Assembly: GCA_945957335.1 (NCBI GenBank)
Contig: CAMFLJ010000162.1
Span: 1 to 8,295, forward strand
Source: an uncultured Actinomycetes bacterium
GTDB taxonomy: Bacteria > Actinomycetota > Acidimicrobiia > Acidimicrobiales > Acidimicrobilacustridaceae
Length of the DNA stretch: 8,295 bases
Direction: 5' to 3'
Part shown: in pieces, positions 1-6,239 of the stretch
Numbering within the stretch: position 1 is the first letter of the stretch
Layout: each line of letters begins with the position of its first letter
Translations under genes and position numbers: made by a program
Notes under the pieces: generated by a model
Told to the model about the DNA's origin: nothing
The model's input: only the letters and a program-made list of their open reading frames with translations
Databases searched by the model: none

Positions 1-591
1 GTGGTCGGCAGCGGCCTCGACCGCATCTACCCCCGGGCCCACGGGCCGCTGTGGCGCCAGGTCGCCCGCTCCGGGGTGGTGCTCACCGAGTGGCCGCTGG
101 GGGTGCCGCCGACGGCCTGGCGCTTCCCGGCCCGCAACCGCCTCATCGCCGCCCTGGCCGACGTCGTCGTGGTGGTCGAGAGCCAGGCCACCGGCGGCGC
201 CATGGGCACCGCCCTCGAGGCCGCCCGCCGGGGCGTGCCGGTGCTGGCCGTGCCCGGCCCGGTCACCGCCGCCAGCTCCGACGGCACCAACCAGCTGCTG
301 TTCGACGGCTGCTCCCCGGCACGCGACACCGCCGACGTCCTGGTGGCGATGGGCCGAGAGGTGCGCCGGCCCCGGAAGGCGGCCGAGTCGCGCCGCCGGC
401 CCACCGGCGACGCCGCCGACGTGCTGGCCCAGGTGCCCTGGGGCCCGGTGCCGGCCGAGCGGCTCACGACCACCACCGGCCTCGACCTCGGGCGCCTCGC
501 CGTGGCCCTCGACACCCTCGAGGCCGACGGCTGGGTGGCTCGGCGCGACGGCTGGGTCGAGCGCCTGGGCCGCCCGGCCGGGGGGCGGTGA
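1..591 (+). CDS. dprA: DNA-processing protein DprA, C-terminal part (5' end outside window)
   Basis: DprA (Smf) binds incoming single-stranded DNA and loads RecA during natural transformation. Its gene is widespread even in bacteria not known to be competent. The visible 196 codons cover the second half of the Rossmann-like fold: GSGLDRIYP (3-11), the TEWPLG turn (29-34), FPARNRLIA (42-50), a VVVVES strand (56-61), the small-residue loop TGGAMGTA (64-71) and PGPVTAASSDGTNQLL (85-100). A C-terminal winged-helix domain (about 137-191) follows, as in many DprA proteins. The GTG at base 1 is almost certainly an internal valine, because the family has over 100 residues before this point, so the gene is cut by the window edge and not truncated in nature. 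The stop is TGA at 589-591. xerC follows after 62 nt on the same strand. Confidence 0.94.
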   Translation: MVGSGLDRIYPRAHGPLWRQVARSGVVLTEWPLGVPPTAWRFPARNRLIAALADVVVVVESQATGGAMGTALEAARRGVPVLAVPGPVTAASSDGTNQLLFDGCSPARDTADVLVAMGREVRRPRKAAESRRRPTGDAADVLAQVPWGPVPAERLTTTTGLDLGRLAVALDTLEADGWVARRDGWVERLGRPAGGR

Positions 592-596
592 GCGCC

Positions 597-624
597 GCCC
601 GGTGCCGGGCCGGTCCCTCGGGAC
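597..624 (+). terminator. two small GC hairpins after dprA, possible weak terminator
   Basis: Two perfect inverted repeats follow the dprA stop. GCCCG (597-601) pairs with CGGGC (606-610) around GTGC. GTCC (613-616) pairs with GGAC (621-624) around CTCG. No T-run follows either. They could attenuate read-through from dprA before the xerC promoter, but short GC hairpins arise easily by chance in DNA of this composition. Confidence 0.2.
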
Positions 625-640
625 GCCACGGGGGCACGGC

Positions 641-646
641 TACAGT
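641..646 (+). promoter_or_regulatory. candidate -10 element for a leaderless xerC transcript
   Basis: TACAGT matches the actinobacterial -10 pattern TANNNT and ends 7 nt before the GTG at 654. Transcription would then start at or next to the start codon. The 20 nt before the GTG contain no Shine-Dalgarno-like purine run, which fits leaderless translation, a common mode in Actinobacteria. No convincing -35 hexamer is visible near 617-624. Confidence 0.5.
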
Positions 647-653
647 CCGCGCC

Positions 654-1550
654 GTGCCCGCCCCGGCCGATCCGTGGTCCCTCGACGAGTTCTCGGCCTC
701 GCTCACCTCGGCCGCCCCGGCCACGGTCAAGGCCTACCGCACCGACCTCACGTCGTTCCTCGACTGGGCCGGGCGCCTGGGCCTCGAGTCGCCAGCCGGG
801 GTCACCCGCACGGTGCTGCGGCGCTACATCGCCCACCTCACCACCCGGGGCCTGGCCCGGCGCAGCATCGCCCGCAAGGCGTCGTCGCTGCGCCGCTACT
901 TCGGCTGGCTGGCCCGCACCGGGCGCCTGCCCGCCGACCCTTCTGCCGGGCTCAGCGTGCCCGGCGGCTCTGGGCGCCTGCCCCGGGTGCTGCGCGACGA
1001 CGAGATCACCGCCGTGCTCGACGCCCCGCCCGCCACCACCTCCGACGACCCGCCCGCCATCCGCTGCCGCGACGACGCCGTGCTCGAGCTGCTCTACGGC
1101 AGCGGCCTGCGCGTCTCGGAGGTCTGCGGGCTCGTGCGCTCCGACCTCGACCTCGACCGACGCCGGGTGACGGTGTGGGGGAAGGGCTCCAAGCAGCGCG
1201 TCGTGCCCCTCAGCGCCCCGGCCTGCGACGCCCTCGACCAGTGGTTCGGCCACGGACGGCGCGAATTGGCCACCGCAGCGTCACCGGCCGACGTGGTGTT
1301 CCTCAACCGGCGGGGCAACCGCCTGGGGCCTCGCGACGTGCATCGCCTGCTCGACCGCCGCGCGCCCTCACCGACGCACCCGCACGCCTTGCGCCACACC
1401 TTCGCCACCCACCTGCTCGACGGGGGCGCCGACCTCCGCTCCGTGCAGGAGATGCTCGGACATGCGGATTTGTCGACGACGCAGCACTACACTCACGTGA
1501 GCAAGCAACGTCTACGCACAGTGGTGGACGCGACACATCCACGTGCGTGA
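654..1550 (+). CDS. xerC: Tyrosine recombinase XerC
   Basis: Xer recombinases resolve chromosome dimers at the dif site near the replication terminus, working as an XerC/XerD heterotetramer. The protein has 298 residues, the normal Xer length. The N-terminal SAM-like core-binding domain spans about 10-90 and the catalytic domain about 108-295. The full catalytic set is visible: R153 (GLRVSE), K177 (GKGSKQR), H244 and R247 (HPHALRHTFA), H270 (LGHADL) and the nucleophile Y279 (TQHYTH). The frame stays open upstream to base 51, but that stretch is Arg/Gly/Pro-rich and overlaps dprA. The GTG at 654 gives the family length and follows a -10-like TACAGT by 7 nt, so I chose it. XerC is preferred to XerD from the position beside dprA; sequence alone does not separate them here. 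An integrase is unlikely because the locus is core. Confidence 0.93.
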   Translation: MPAPADPWSLDEFSASLTSAAPATVKAYRTDLTSFLDWAGRLGLESPAGVTRTVLRRYIAHLTTRGLARRSIARKASSLRRYFGWLARTGRLPADPSAGLSVPGGSGRLPRVLRDDEITAVLDAPPATTSDDPPAIRCRDDAVLELLYGSGLRVSEVCGLVRSDLDLDRRRVTVWGKGSKQRVVPLSAPACDALDQWFGHGRRELATAASPADVVFLNRRGNRLGPRDVHRLLDRRAPSPTHPHALRHTFATHLLDGGADLRSVQEMLGHADLSTTQHYTHVSKQRLRTVVDATHPRA

Positions 1551-1554
1551 TCAT

Positions 1555-1574
1555 CCGATCAGTACTGTGATCGG
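1555..1574. promoter_or_regulatory. perfect 7-6-7 dyad with candidate whiG -10 element
   Basis: CCGATCA (1555-1561) and TGATCGG (1568-1574) are perfect inverted repeats around GTACTG. The site starts 4 nt after the xerC stop and lies about 50 nt upstream of whiG. It is AT-richer than its surroundings. A TANNNT-type -10 candidate, TACTGT (1563-1568), sits in its centre, so a protein bound to the dyad would cover that promoter. GATC occurs at 1549, 1557, 1569 and 1612. The dyad could be an operator for whiG or an RNA hairpin at the xerC end. It does not fit the BldD-box pattern as I remember it. Confidence 0.4.
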
Positions 1575-1625
1575 CACCGCAGGGCAGCACCTTGAGCGGG
1601 AATCCCGGGGAGATCGGTAGGTCAG

Positions 1626-2402
1626 GTGGAGGACCAGGCAGCCCAGACCGACGCTTTGTGGGCCGAGTACAAGGCCACTGGCGAGCGCGCAGACCGTGAC
1701 CGTCTGATCCTCATCTACGCGCCTCTGGTCAAGTACGTCGCCAGCCGCGTCGCCGTCGGCCTGCCCCACAACGTGGAACAGGCCGACCTCGTCTCCTACG
1801 GCATGTTCGGCCTCATCGACGCCATCGAGAAGTTCGATCCCGAGCGTGGCTTCAAGTTCGAGACCTACGCCATCGCCCGCATCCGGGGCGCCATCCTCGA
1901 CGAGCTCCGCTCGATCGACTGGGTGCCCCGATCGGTCCGGGCCAAGGCCCGGGCCCTCGAGCAGGCCTACGCCAAGCTCGAGAACCAGCTGCGCCGGTCG
2001 CCCACCGAGGAGGAGGTCGCCGTCGAGCTCGACCTCACCGACGACCAGCTCCAGACCACCCTCTCGCAGATCTCCTTCATCGGCGTCGCCGCCCTCGACG
2101 AGGTGCTCGGCGGCGGTGAGCGGGGCGAGTCCATGACCCTCGGCGACACCGTGGCCGACGTCCGCGACGGCCCCGTCGCCCTCTTCGAGGTCGAGGAGAT
2201 GAAGCAGATCCTTGCCGAGGCTGTCGAGGGCATGCCCGAGCGCGAGAAGCTGGTGCTCACCCTCTACTACTACGAGGGCCTCACGCTGGCCGAGATCGGC
2301 CGCACCCTGGGCGTCACCGAGAGCCGGGTGTGCCAGATCCACACCAAGGCGGTGCTCCAGCTGCGCTCCCGCATGGCCGCGGCCGAGCGCGAGCCCGTCT
2401 GA
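1626..2402 (+). CDS. whiG: RNA polymerase sigma factor WhiG/FliA family (sigma-28 type)
   Basis: This group-3 sigma factor directs RNA polymerase to a small regulon: motility genes for FliA, sporulation genes for Streptomyces WhiG. The 258 residues hold region 2 (about 27-103), with the core-binding and -10 segments LVSYGMFGLIDAIEKFD and FKFETYAIARIRGAILDELR. Region 3 follows (about 104-160, with VPRSVRAKARALE at its start), then region 4 (about 195-250), with LYYYEGLTLAEIG and the helix-turn-helix GVTESRVCQIHTKAV. Large parts match Streptomyces WhiG as I remember it. The start is GTG at 1626. A GGGGAGA run at 1607-1613 is the only ribosome-binding candidate and lies rather far upstream (about 13 nt). 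No anti-sigma gene (RsiG or FlgM type) is adjacent, and no flagellar gene is in view, so its regulon cannot be told from here. Confidence 0.92.
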   Translation: MEDQAAQTDALWAEYKATGERADRDRLILIYAPLVKYVASRVAVGLPHNVEQADLVSYGMFGLIDAIEKFDPERGFKFETYAIARIRGAILDELRSIDWVPRSVRAKARALEQAYAKLENQLRRSPTEEEVAVELDLTDDQLQTTLSQISFIGVAALDEVLGGGERGESMTLGDTVADVRDGPVALFEVEEMKQILAEAVEGMPEREKLVLTLYYYEGLTLAEIGRTLGVTESRVCQIHTKAVLQLRSRMAAAEREPV

Positions 2403-2405
2403 CCC

Positions 2406-2460
2406 GTCGCCTGACGGCGACCCATCCGGGGCCACGGCCCCGCCCTCGGCCCTGACGGCC
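2406..2460 (+). terminator. three tandem GC hairpins after whiG, candidate U-less terminator
   Basis: Within 60 nt of the whiG stop there are GTCGCC/GGCGAC around TGAC (2406-2421), CGGGGC/GCCCCG around CACG (2427-2442) and GGCC/GGCC around CTGAC (2448-2460). The first two are perfect 6-bp stems with 4-nt loops. No T-run follows. Three tight hairpins in a row make termination or transcript-end protection plausible. I saw no clear -10 element between here and 2507, so the next gene may still depend on read-through. Confidence 0.35.
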
Positions 2461-2506
2461 CGCCGCCCTTCCCCCTGAGCAGTTCGTCGCGCCCAGGGGA
2501 GGGCCC

Positions 2507-4222
2507 ATGGCCCGCCGTACCGTCGTCCTCGCAGTCCTCGTCGTCGCCGCGCTCGTGGCCACCTGCCTCGCCGCACCCGCTGCGGCCGCCGCCTCCGGGG
2601 ACTCGCCGTCCACCGTCCGCTACGGCCCCGCCGTCGCCGGACCGGTGCTCGAGGGGTTCGACCCGCCTCCACGGCCCTGGATGGCCGGCAACCGGGGCAC
2701 CGACTACCAGGTCGAGCCGGGCTCGCCGGTGGTCGCCGCGGCGGAGGGCGAGGTCGTGTTCGCCGGCGCGGTGGCCGGCGCCCTCCACGTCACGGTCCGC
2801 CACCCCGACGGCCTGCGCACCTCGTACTCGTTCCTGGCCGAGGTGACCGTGCGGGTCGGCCAGGAGGTCGTGAGGGGCCAGACCATCGGCGTGGCCGGCG
2901 GGCCGGTGCACGTCGGCGTGCGCACGCCCGACGGCACCTACCTCGACCCCGAGGCGCTGTTCACCGGTGCGCTCCGGCCCCGGGTCGTGCTGGTGCCGGG
3001 CACCGACGACGGCCTCGACCCGCTCGCCGAGCGGCGCTCGCTGCTCGAGGTCGTGCTCGACGGCGGTGCGGCCGCGGTGGCGTTCGTGGCGTCGGAGGGC
3101 AACGACGCGCTGACGTTGGCCGCCCACTACGCCGTCGAGCTCGACCCCGCCACCCACCTGCGCCGCGCCGCCGAGGCGGCGGCCGAGTGGGTGCGCCGCA
3201 ACCGCGACTGCACCGCCGCGGGTGAGGCCGTCGCACCGCCGGCCGAGCACCGCATCGTGGTGCTCGTCAGCGGCCTCGGCAGCCACAGCGAGCGCAACAC
3301 CTCGGTCGAGATCCCGGTCCGCGACCTGGGCTACAGCCGTGACGAGGTCGTGCGCTTCTCCTACGCCGGCGGGCGGGCCCCCGAGCCCGAGCTGCCCGAG
3401 GGCACGCTCCTCTCCGCGCCGCCCGACCCGTCCACGACCGGGCCCGACCCGTTCGCCTCGATCCCCGAGCGGCCGTTCACGAAGGTCGACAGCCAGCAGT
3501 CGCTCGACCTCGCCGCCGACCGCCTGGCCGACCTGCTCCGGCAGGTTGCGGCCGCCCAGCCCGGCGTGCCCATCGACGTCGTGGCCCACTCCCAGGGAGG
3601 TGTCGTGGCCCGGCTCGGCATCGAGAGGGCGGGGGCGGCCGCCGAGCTGCCGCCCGAGGTCCAGAACCTCGTCACCCTCGGCTCGCCCCACCAGGGCGCC
3701 CCGCTGGGCACCGCGGTGGAGGCGCTGGGGCTCAGCACCACGGGCTCGGGGTCCCTGGTCGCCCTGCGCAAGAGCCAGGTGCTCTCCGACCTCGACGAGC
3801 GGCTGCCGGCGATGACCGACCTCTCCGAGACCTCACCGGTGATCGCCGAGCTCCAGGCCACGCCGATGCCCGACGGCGTGCGCTTCACCTCCATCGGAGC
3901 GGCGGGCGACGTCGTGGTGCCGGGCACGGTCACCGCCGATCCCCAGGCCGACTCCCACGTCATCATGCCGAGCGGCTTCGGCCTCGACCCCCACGGCGCC
4001 CTCGCCACCGATCCGCGGGTGGTGCGCGAGATCGGTCTGGCGGTCACCGGCCGGGCACCGTCGTGCCAGGGCTTCGGCGAGGCGCTGCGCACCTTCGCCG
4101 AGGCCGAGGCGATCCGCACCGGCGAGGGGCTGGCCGGCGGTTACCTCTCGGCCGCCGCCGGCGGGTCCGACCTGCTCACCGGTGCCGGCCCGACGGCGCG
4201 GCCGGCCGTCGCCGGGGGTTGA
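2507..4222 (+). CDS. Exported fusion: degenerate M23/LytM domain plus serine alpha/beta-hydrolase (lipase/esterase-like)
   Basis: The 571-residue protein starts with a Sec-type signal peptide (RR at 3-4, hydrophobic core 6-20, alanine-rich cleavage region about 22-30). Cys20 is preceded by VAT, a poor lipobox, so a lipoprotein is less likely. Residues about 38-152 form an M23/LytM fold, with EGEVVFAG (80-87), VRVGQEVVRGQTIG (115-128) and VHVGVR (134-139). The usual HxxxD is N62-R-G-T-D66, the usual HxH is P133-V-H135, and the YxHL position is YSFL (107-110). Only the D66 and H135 ligands remain, so peptidase activity is doubtful. Residues about 248-515 are an alpha/beta-hydrolase: strand VVLVSGLG, nucleophile elbow AHSQGG with S362, GSPHQGAP, probable acid D468 (GDVVVP) and probable base H496. 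C235 and C520 are the only cysteines after the signal and could form a disulfide. The ATG has a strong GGGGAGG (2496-2502). Likely role: envelope-facing hydrolase, substrate unknown. Confidence 0.85.
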   Translation: MARRTVVLAVLVVAALVATCLAAPAAAAASGDSPSTVRYGPAVAGPVLEGFDPPPRPWMAGNRGTDYQVEPGSPVVAAAEGEVVFAGAVAGALHVTVRHPDGLRTSYSFLAEVTVRVGQEVVRGQTIGVAGGPVHVGVRTPDGTYLDPEALFTGALRPRVVLVPGTDDGLDPLAERRSLLEVVLDGGAAAVAFVASEGNDALTLAAHYAVELDPATHLRRAAEAAAEWVRRNRDCTAAGEAVAPPAEHRIVVLVSGLGSHSERNTSVEIPVRDLGYSRDEVVRFSYAGGRAPEPELPEGTLLSAPPDPSTTGPDPFASIPERPFTKVDSQQSLDLAADRLADLLRQVAAAQPGVPIDVVAHSQGGVVARLGIERAGAAAELPPEVQNLVTLGSPHQGAPLGTAVEALGLSTTGSGSLVALRKSQVLSDLDERLPAMTDLSETSPVIAELQATPMPDGVRFTSIGAAGDVVVPGTVTADPQADSHVIMPSGFGLDPHGALATDPRVVREIGLAVTGRAPSCQGFGEALRTFAEAEAIRTGEGLAGGYLSAAAGGSDLLTGAGPTARPAVAGG

Positions 4223-4237
4223 CCGGGCCGGGCCCGG
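4223..4237 (+). terminator. GC hairpin touching the stop of the fusion gene
   Basis: CCGGGC (4223-4228) pairs with GCCCGG (4232-4237) around CGG. It begins at the base after the TGA of the fusion gene. No T-run follows. It may form the first part of a transcript end together with the larger stem at 4247-4280. Confidence 0.35.
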
Positions 4238-4246
4238 GCAGCGGGC

Positions 4247-4280
4247 GGGGGCACCGGCTGGCCGGTTCGCCGGTGCCTCC
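4247..4280 (+). terminator. 12-bp stem-loop ahead of the rpsB promoter, probable terminator
   Basis: Bases 4247-4258 pair with 4269-4280 over 12 positions, with one G-U pair (4249 with 4278) and a 10-nt loop (4259-4268). The inner eight pairs, GCACCGGC with GCCGGTGC, are exact. This is the longest uninterrupted stem I found in the window. It lies between the fusion gene and the -10 element at 4283, where a terminator insulating rpsB would be expected. There is no T-run. The 3' arm also covers the spacer of the rpsB promoter. Confidence 0.5.
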
Positions 4281-4282
4281 CG

Positions 4283-4288
4283 TAGACT
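4283..4288 (+). promoter_or_regulatory. candidate -10 element of the rpsB-tsf-pyrH promoter
   Basis: TAGACT fits TANNNT and stands out in GC-rich surroundings. Transcription would start near 4294-4296, giving a leader of about 145 nt before rpsB. The -35 region (about 4259-4265) shows only a weak TGGCCG. A strong promoter is expected here because rpsB and tsf products are abundant. Confidence 0.5.
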
Positions 4289-4296
4289 CGCTCCTC

Positions 4297-4392
4297 GGCC
4301 CGGCCTCCGACGGGCCCCAGCCGCGGGGCAGGTCGTCCCGCACCTCACATCCCCGGCCGTGCGTCCCACGGTCGCCTCCGCCATCGGAGGCG
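4297..4392 (+). promoter_or_regulatory. structured 5' leader of rpsB (three hairpins)
   Basis: The predicted rpsB leader carries three local stems. GGCCCG (4297-4302) pairs with CGGGCC (4311-4316). CCGTG (4357-4361) pairs with CACGG (4367-4371). An 8-bp stem CGCCTCCG (4373-4380) pairs with CGGAGGCG (4385-4392) around CCAT. An alternative stem, GCCCC (4314-4318) with GGGGC (4325-4329), competes with the first. The last stem ends 33 nt before the ribosome-binding site. Ribosomal-protein leaders often bind their own product, and S2 autoregulates rpsB-tsf in Escherichia coli. Whether this unrelated leader does so is inference. Confidence 0.35.
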
Positions 4393-4439
4393 CCTGCACG
4401 CGTCCGGATTCCTCACGCAACCGATGGGAAGGAACACCC

Positions 4440-5438
4440 ATGGCACCAGTCGTCACCATGCGCCAGCTGCTCGAGGCCGGCGTCCACTTCGGACACCAGA
4501 CCCGCCGCTGGAACCCGAAGATGAAGCGCTTCATCCACGGTGAGCGCAACGGCATCTACATCATCGACCTCCAGCAGACGCTGGGTCGCATCGAGACCGC
4601 CTACGGCTTCGTCCGCGACCTCGTCGGCGACGGCGGCACCATCCTCTTCGTGGGCACCAAGAAGCAGGCCCAGGACCCGGTGCAGAGCTACGCCGAGAAG
4701 TGCGGCATGCCCTACGTGAACGAGCGCTGGCTCGGCGGCATGCTCACCAACTTCCAGACGATCTCCAAGCGCGTCGCGAAGATGAAGGAATACCAGCGCA
4801 TGCGCGACTCGGGTGAGTTCGAGGCCATGCCCAAGAAGGAAGCCCTCCTCATCAGCCGCGAGCTCGAGAAGCTCGAGCGCAACCTCGGCGGCATCCGCAA
4901 CATGGAGCGCCTGCCCGACGCCATCTTCGTGCTCGACACGAAGAAGGAGGACATCGCCGTCACCGAGGCCAACAAGCTCGGCCTGGCGATCGTCGCGGTG
5001 GTCGACACCAACTGCGACCCCGACATCATCCAGTACGTCATCCCCGGCAACGATGACGCCATCCGCTCGGCCAACCTCATGGCCCGCGTGATCGCCGACG
5101 CCGTCGAGGAGGGCCGCTTCATCGCCTCCCGCAAGCGGGGCGCCGCCGCCCCTGCCGCCCCGGTCGTCGCCGAGCGCACCGCCGAGGAGGAGGCGGCCCA
5201 CGCCGCCGCCCAGGCCGACGCCCGCCGTCAGGCCGCCGAGGCCCAGCAGGCCCGCGAGGCCCGCATCGCCGCCGAGAAGGCCTCCGGCCAGAGCGCGGTC
5301 GAGAACGAGGCCCTCGCCGACGAGGTGCCGTCGAACCCCGGGCTCACGCCCGAGAACGCCCAGAACATCCTCGACGACGCCTCCGCCGTGACCCAGGCCG
5401 AGATCGCCGCCGAGAAGACCGCTTCCGAGGAGGCCTGA
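4440..5438 (+). CDS. rpsB: 30S ribosomal protein S2 with long C-terminal extension
   Basis: S2 sits on the back of the small subunit between head and body and is needed for S1 binding or its equivalent and for initiation. The core is unmistakable: LLEAGVHFGHQTRRWNPKMK (10-29), FIHGERNGIYIIDLQQT (31-47), FVGTKKQAQ (70-78), ERWLGGMLTNF (95-105), GIRNMERLPDAIFVLDTKKE (151-170), VVDTNCDPD (187-195) and IPGNDDAIRS (201-210). The protein has 332 residues, while E. coli S2 has 241. The excess is a tail of about 100 residues after 232, rich in Ala, Glu and Arg/Lys and probably helical or disordered, with short GLTPENAQNI near the end. The ATG at 4440 has a good AAGGA (4429-4433) 6 nt upstream. tsf follows after 6 nt, so the two are one operon. 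Confidence 0.97.
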   Translation: MAPVVTMRQLLEAGVHFGHQTRRWNPKMKRFIHGERNGIYIIDLQQTLGRIETAYGFVRDLVGDGGTILFVGTKKQAQDPVQSYAEKCGMPYVNERWLGGMLTNFQTISKRVAKMKEYQRMRDSGEFEAMPKKEALLISRELEKLERNLGGIRNMERLPDAIFVLDTKKEDIAVTEANKLGLAIVAVVDTNCDPDIIQYVIPGNDDAIRSANLMARVIADAVEEGRFIASRKRGAAAPAAPVVAERTAEEEAAHAAAQADARRQAAEAQQAREARIAAEKASGQSAVENEALADEVPSNPGLTPENAQNILDDASAVTQAEIAAEKTASEEA

Positions 5439-5444
5439 CCCCCC

Positions 5445-6239
5445 ATGGCTGACTTCACCGCCAAGGACGTCCAGACCCTGCGCCAGGCCACCGGCGCCGG
5501 GATGATGGACGCCAAGAAGGCGCTGACCGAGAACGACGGCGACATGGAAGCCGCCGCCCAGTGGCTGCGCGAGAAGGGCCTGGCCAAGGTCGCCAAGCTC
5601 GACGACCGCGAGAACAGCCAGGGCTCGGTCACCGCCGTCGTCGACGGCCAGGTCGGCGCCATCGTGCAGCTCAAGAGCGAGACCGACTTCTCGGCGAAGG
5701 CCGACGACTTCACCTCGCTCGTGCAGGACCTCGCCGAGCTGGTCGTGGCCAAGGGCACCGACGCCGTGGCCGAGCTGAACGACGAGCTCGACACGCTGAA
5801 GATCCAGAAGAAGGAGAACATCGAGGTCGGCACCGTGGTCCGCTTCGAGGCGGCCGACGGCAACATCCTCGACTCCTACCTCCACCTGCAGGACGGCCGT
5901 GGCGTCAACGCCGTGCTCGTCGAGCTCGAGGGCGGCTCCAAGGAGCTGGCCCACGACATCGCCGTGCACATCGCCTTCGCCAAGCCGGCCTACCTCAACC
6001 GTGACGAGGTCCCCGCCGCCGACGCCGAGCGCGAGCGCCAGGCCCTCCTCGACATCACCAAGGCCGAGGGCAAGCCCGAGCAGGCCTGGGACAAGATCGT
6101 CGAGGGTCGCCTGAACGCCTGGTACAAGGAGCAGGTGCTCCTCGAGCAGGGCTTCGTGCGCGACGACAAGCAGACCATCACCCAGCTCCTCGGCGACGCC
6201 ACCCTCGTGCGCTTCGCCCAGGTCTACATCGGCGGCTGA
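5445..6239 (+). CDS. tsf: Translation elongation factor Ts
   Basis: EF-Ts exchanges GDP for GTP on EF-Tu in the cytoplasm. The 264-residue protein has the N-terminal UBA-like domain (1-50) with LRQATGAGMMDAKKAL (12-27). The EF-Tu-contacting TDF motif follows (80-82, in KSETDFSAKADDF), then two core subdomains. HIAFAKPAYL (175-184) and the C-terminal helices (QAWDKIVEGRLNAWYKEQVL, 213-232) are present. The ending LVRFAQVYIGG is like the family's usual 'V..F.RF.vGE' end in modified form. The ATG at 5445 lies 6 nt after the rpsB stop. Its likely ribosome-binding site, GAGGAGG (5427-5433), lies inside the end of rpsB, so translation may be coupled. The stop overlaps the pyrH start. Confidence 0.96.
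   Translation: MADFTAKDVQTLRQATGAGMMDAKKALTENDGDMEAAAQWLREKGLAKVAKLDDRENSQGSVTAVVDGQVGAIVQLKSETDFSAKADDFTSLVQDLAELVVAKGTDAVAELNDELDTLKIQKKENIEVGTVVRFEAADGNILDSYLHLQDGRGVNAVLVELEGGSKELAHDIAVHIAFAKPAYLNRDEVPAADAERERQALLDITKAEGKPEQAWDKIVEGRLNAWYKEQVLLEQGFVRDDKQTITQLLGDATLVRFAQVYIGG

Noticed and set aside
51..653. Upstream extension of the xerC frame, which stays open to base 51
   Set aside because: The extension is Arg/Gly/Pro-rich, lies over dprA in another frame and would make the protein 200 residues longer than Xer recombinases.
27..1253. 408-codon open frame on the minus strand
   Set aside because: It lies antisense to dprA and xerC, both with clear family motifs. Its product is low-complexity Arg/Gly/Ala/Glu, typical of a shadow frame in very GC-rich DNA.
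1555..1574. Possible dif or Xer core site, because the dyad has a 6-base centre and lies beside xerC
   Set aside because: dif arms are 11 bases and end in AT-rich sequence with a different consensus. Here the arms are 7 bases and do not match the actinobacterial dif pattern I remember.
2534..2566. Lipoprotein signal with Cys20 in the fusion protein
   Set aside because: The residues before Cys20 are V-A-T. Threonine at -1 is unusual for a lipobox, and a better signal peptidase I region follows in the alanine stretch.
2270..3691. 473-codon open frame on the minus strand
   Set aside because: Antisense to whiG and the fusion gene. No motif is recognisable and the composition is biased as in other shadows.
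4413..5969. 518-codon open frame on the minus strand, the second longest open frame in the window
   Set aside because: It spans rpsB and tsf in antisense. The Val/Leu/Gly/Asp-rich product mirrors codon bias of those genes, and no promoter or ribosome-binding site supports it.
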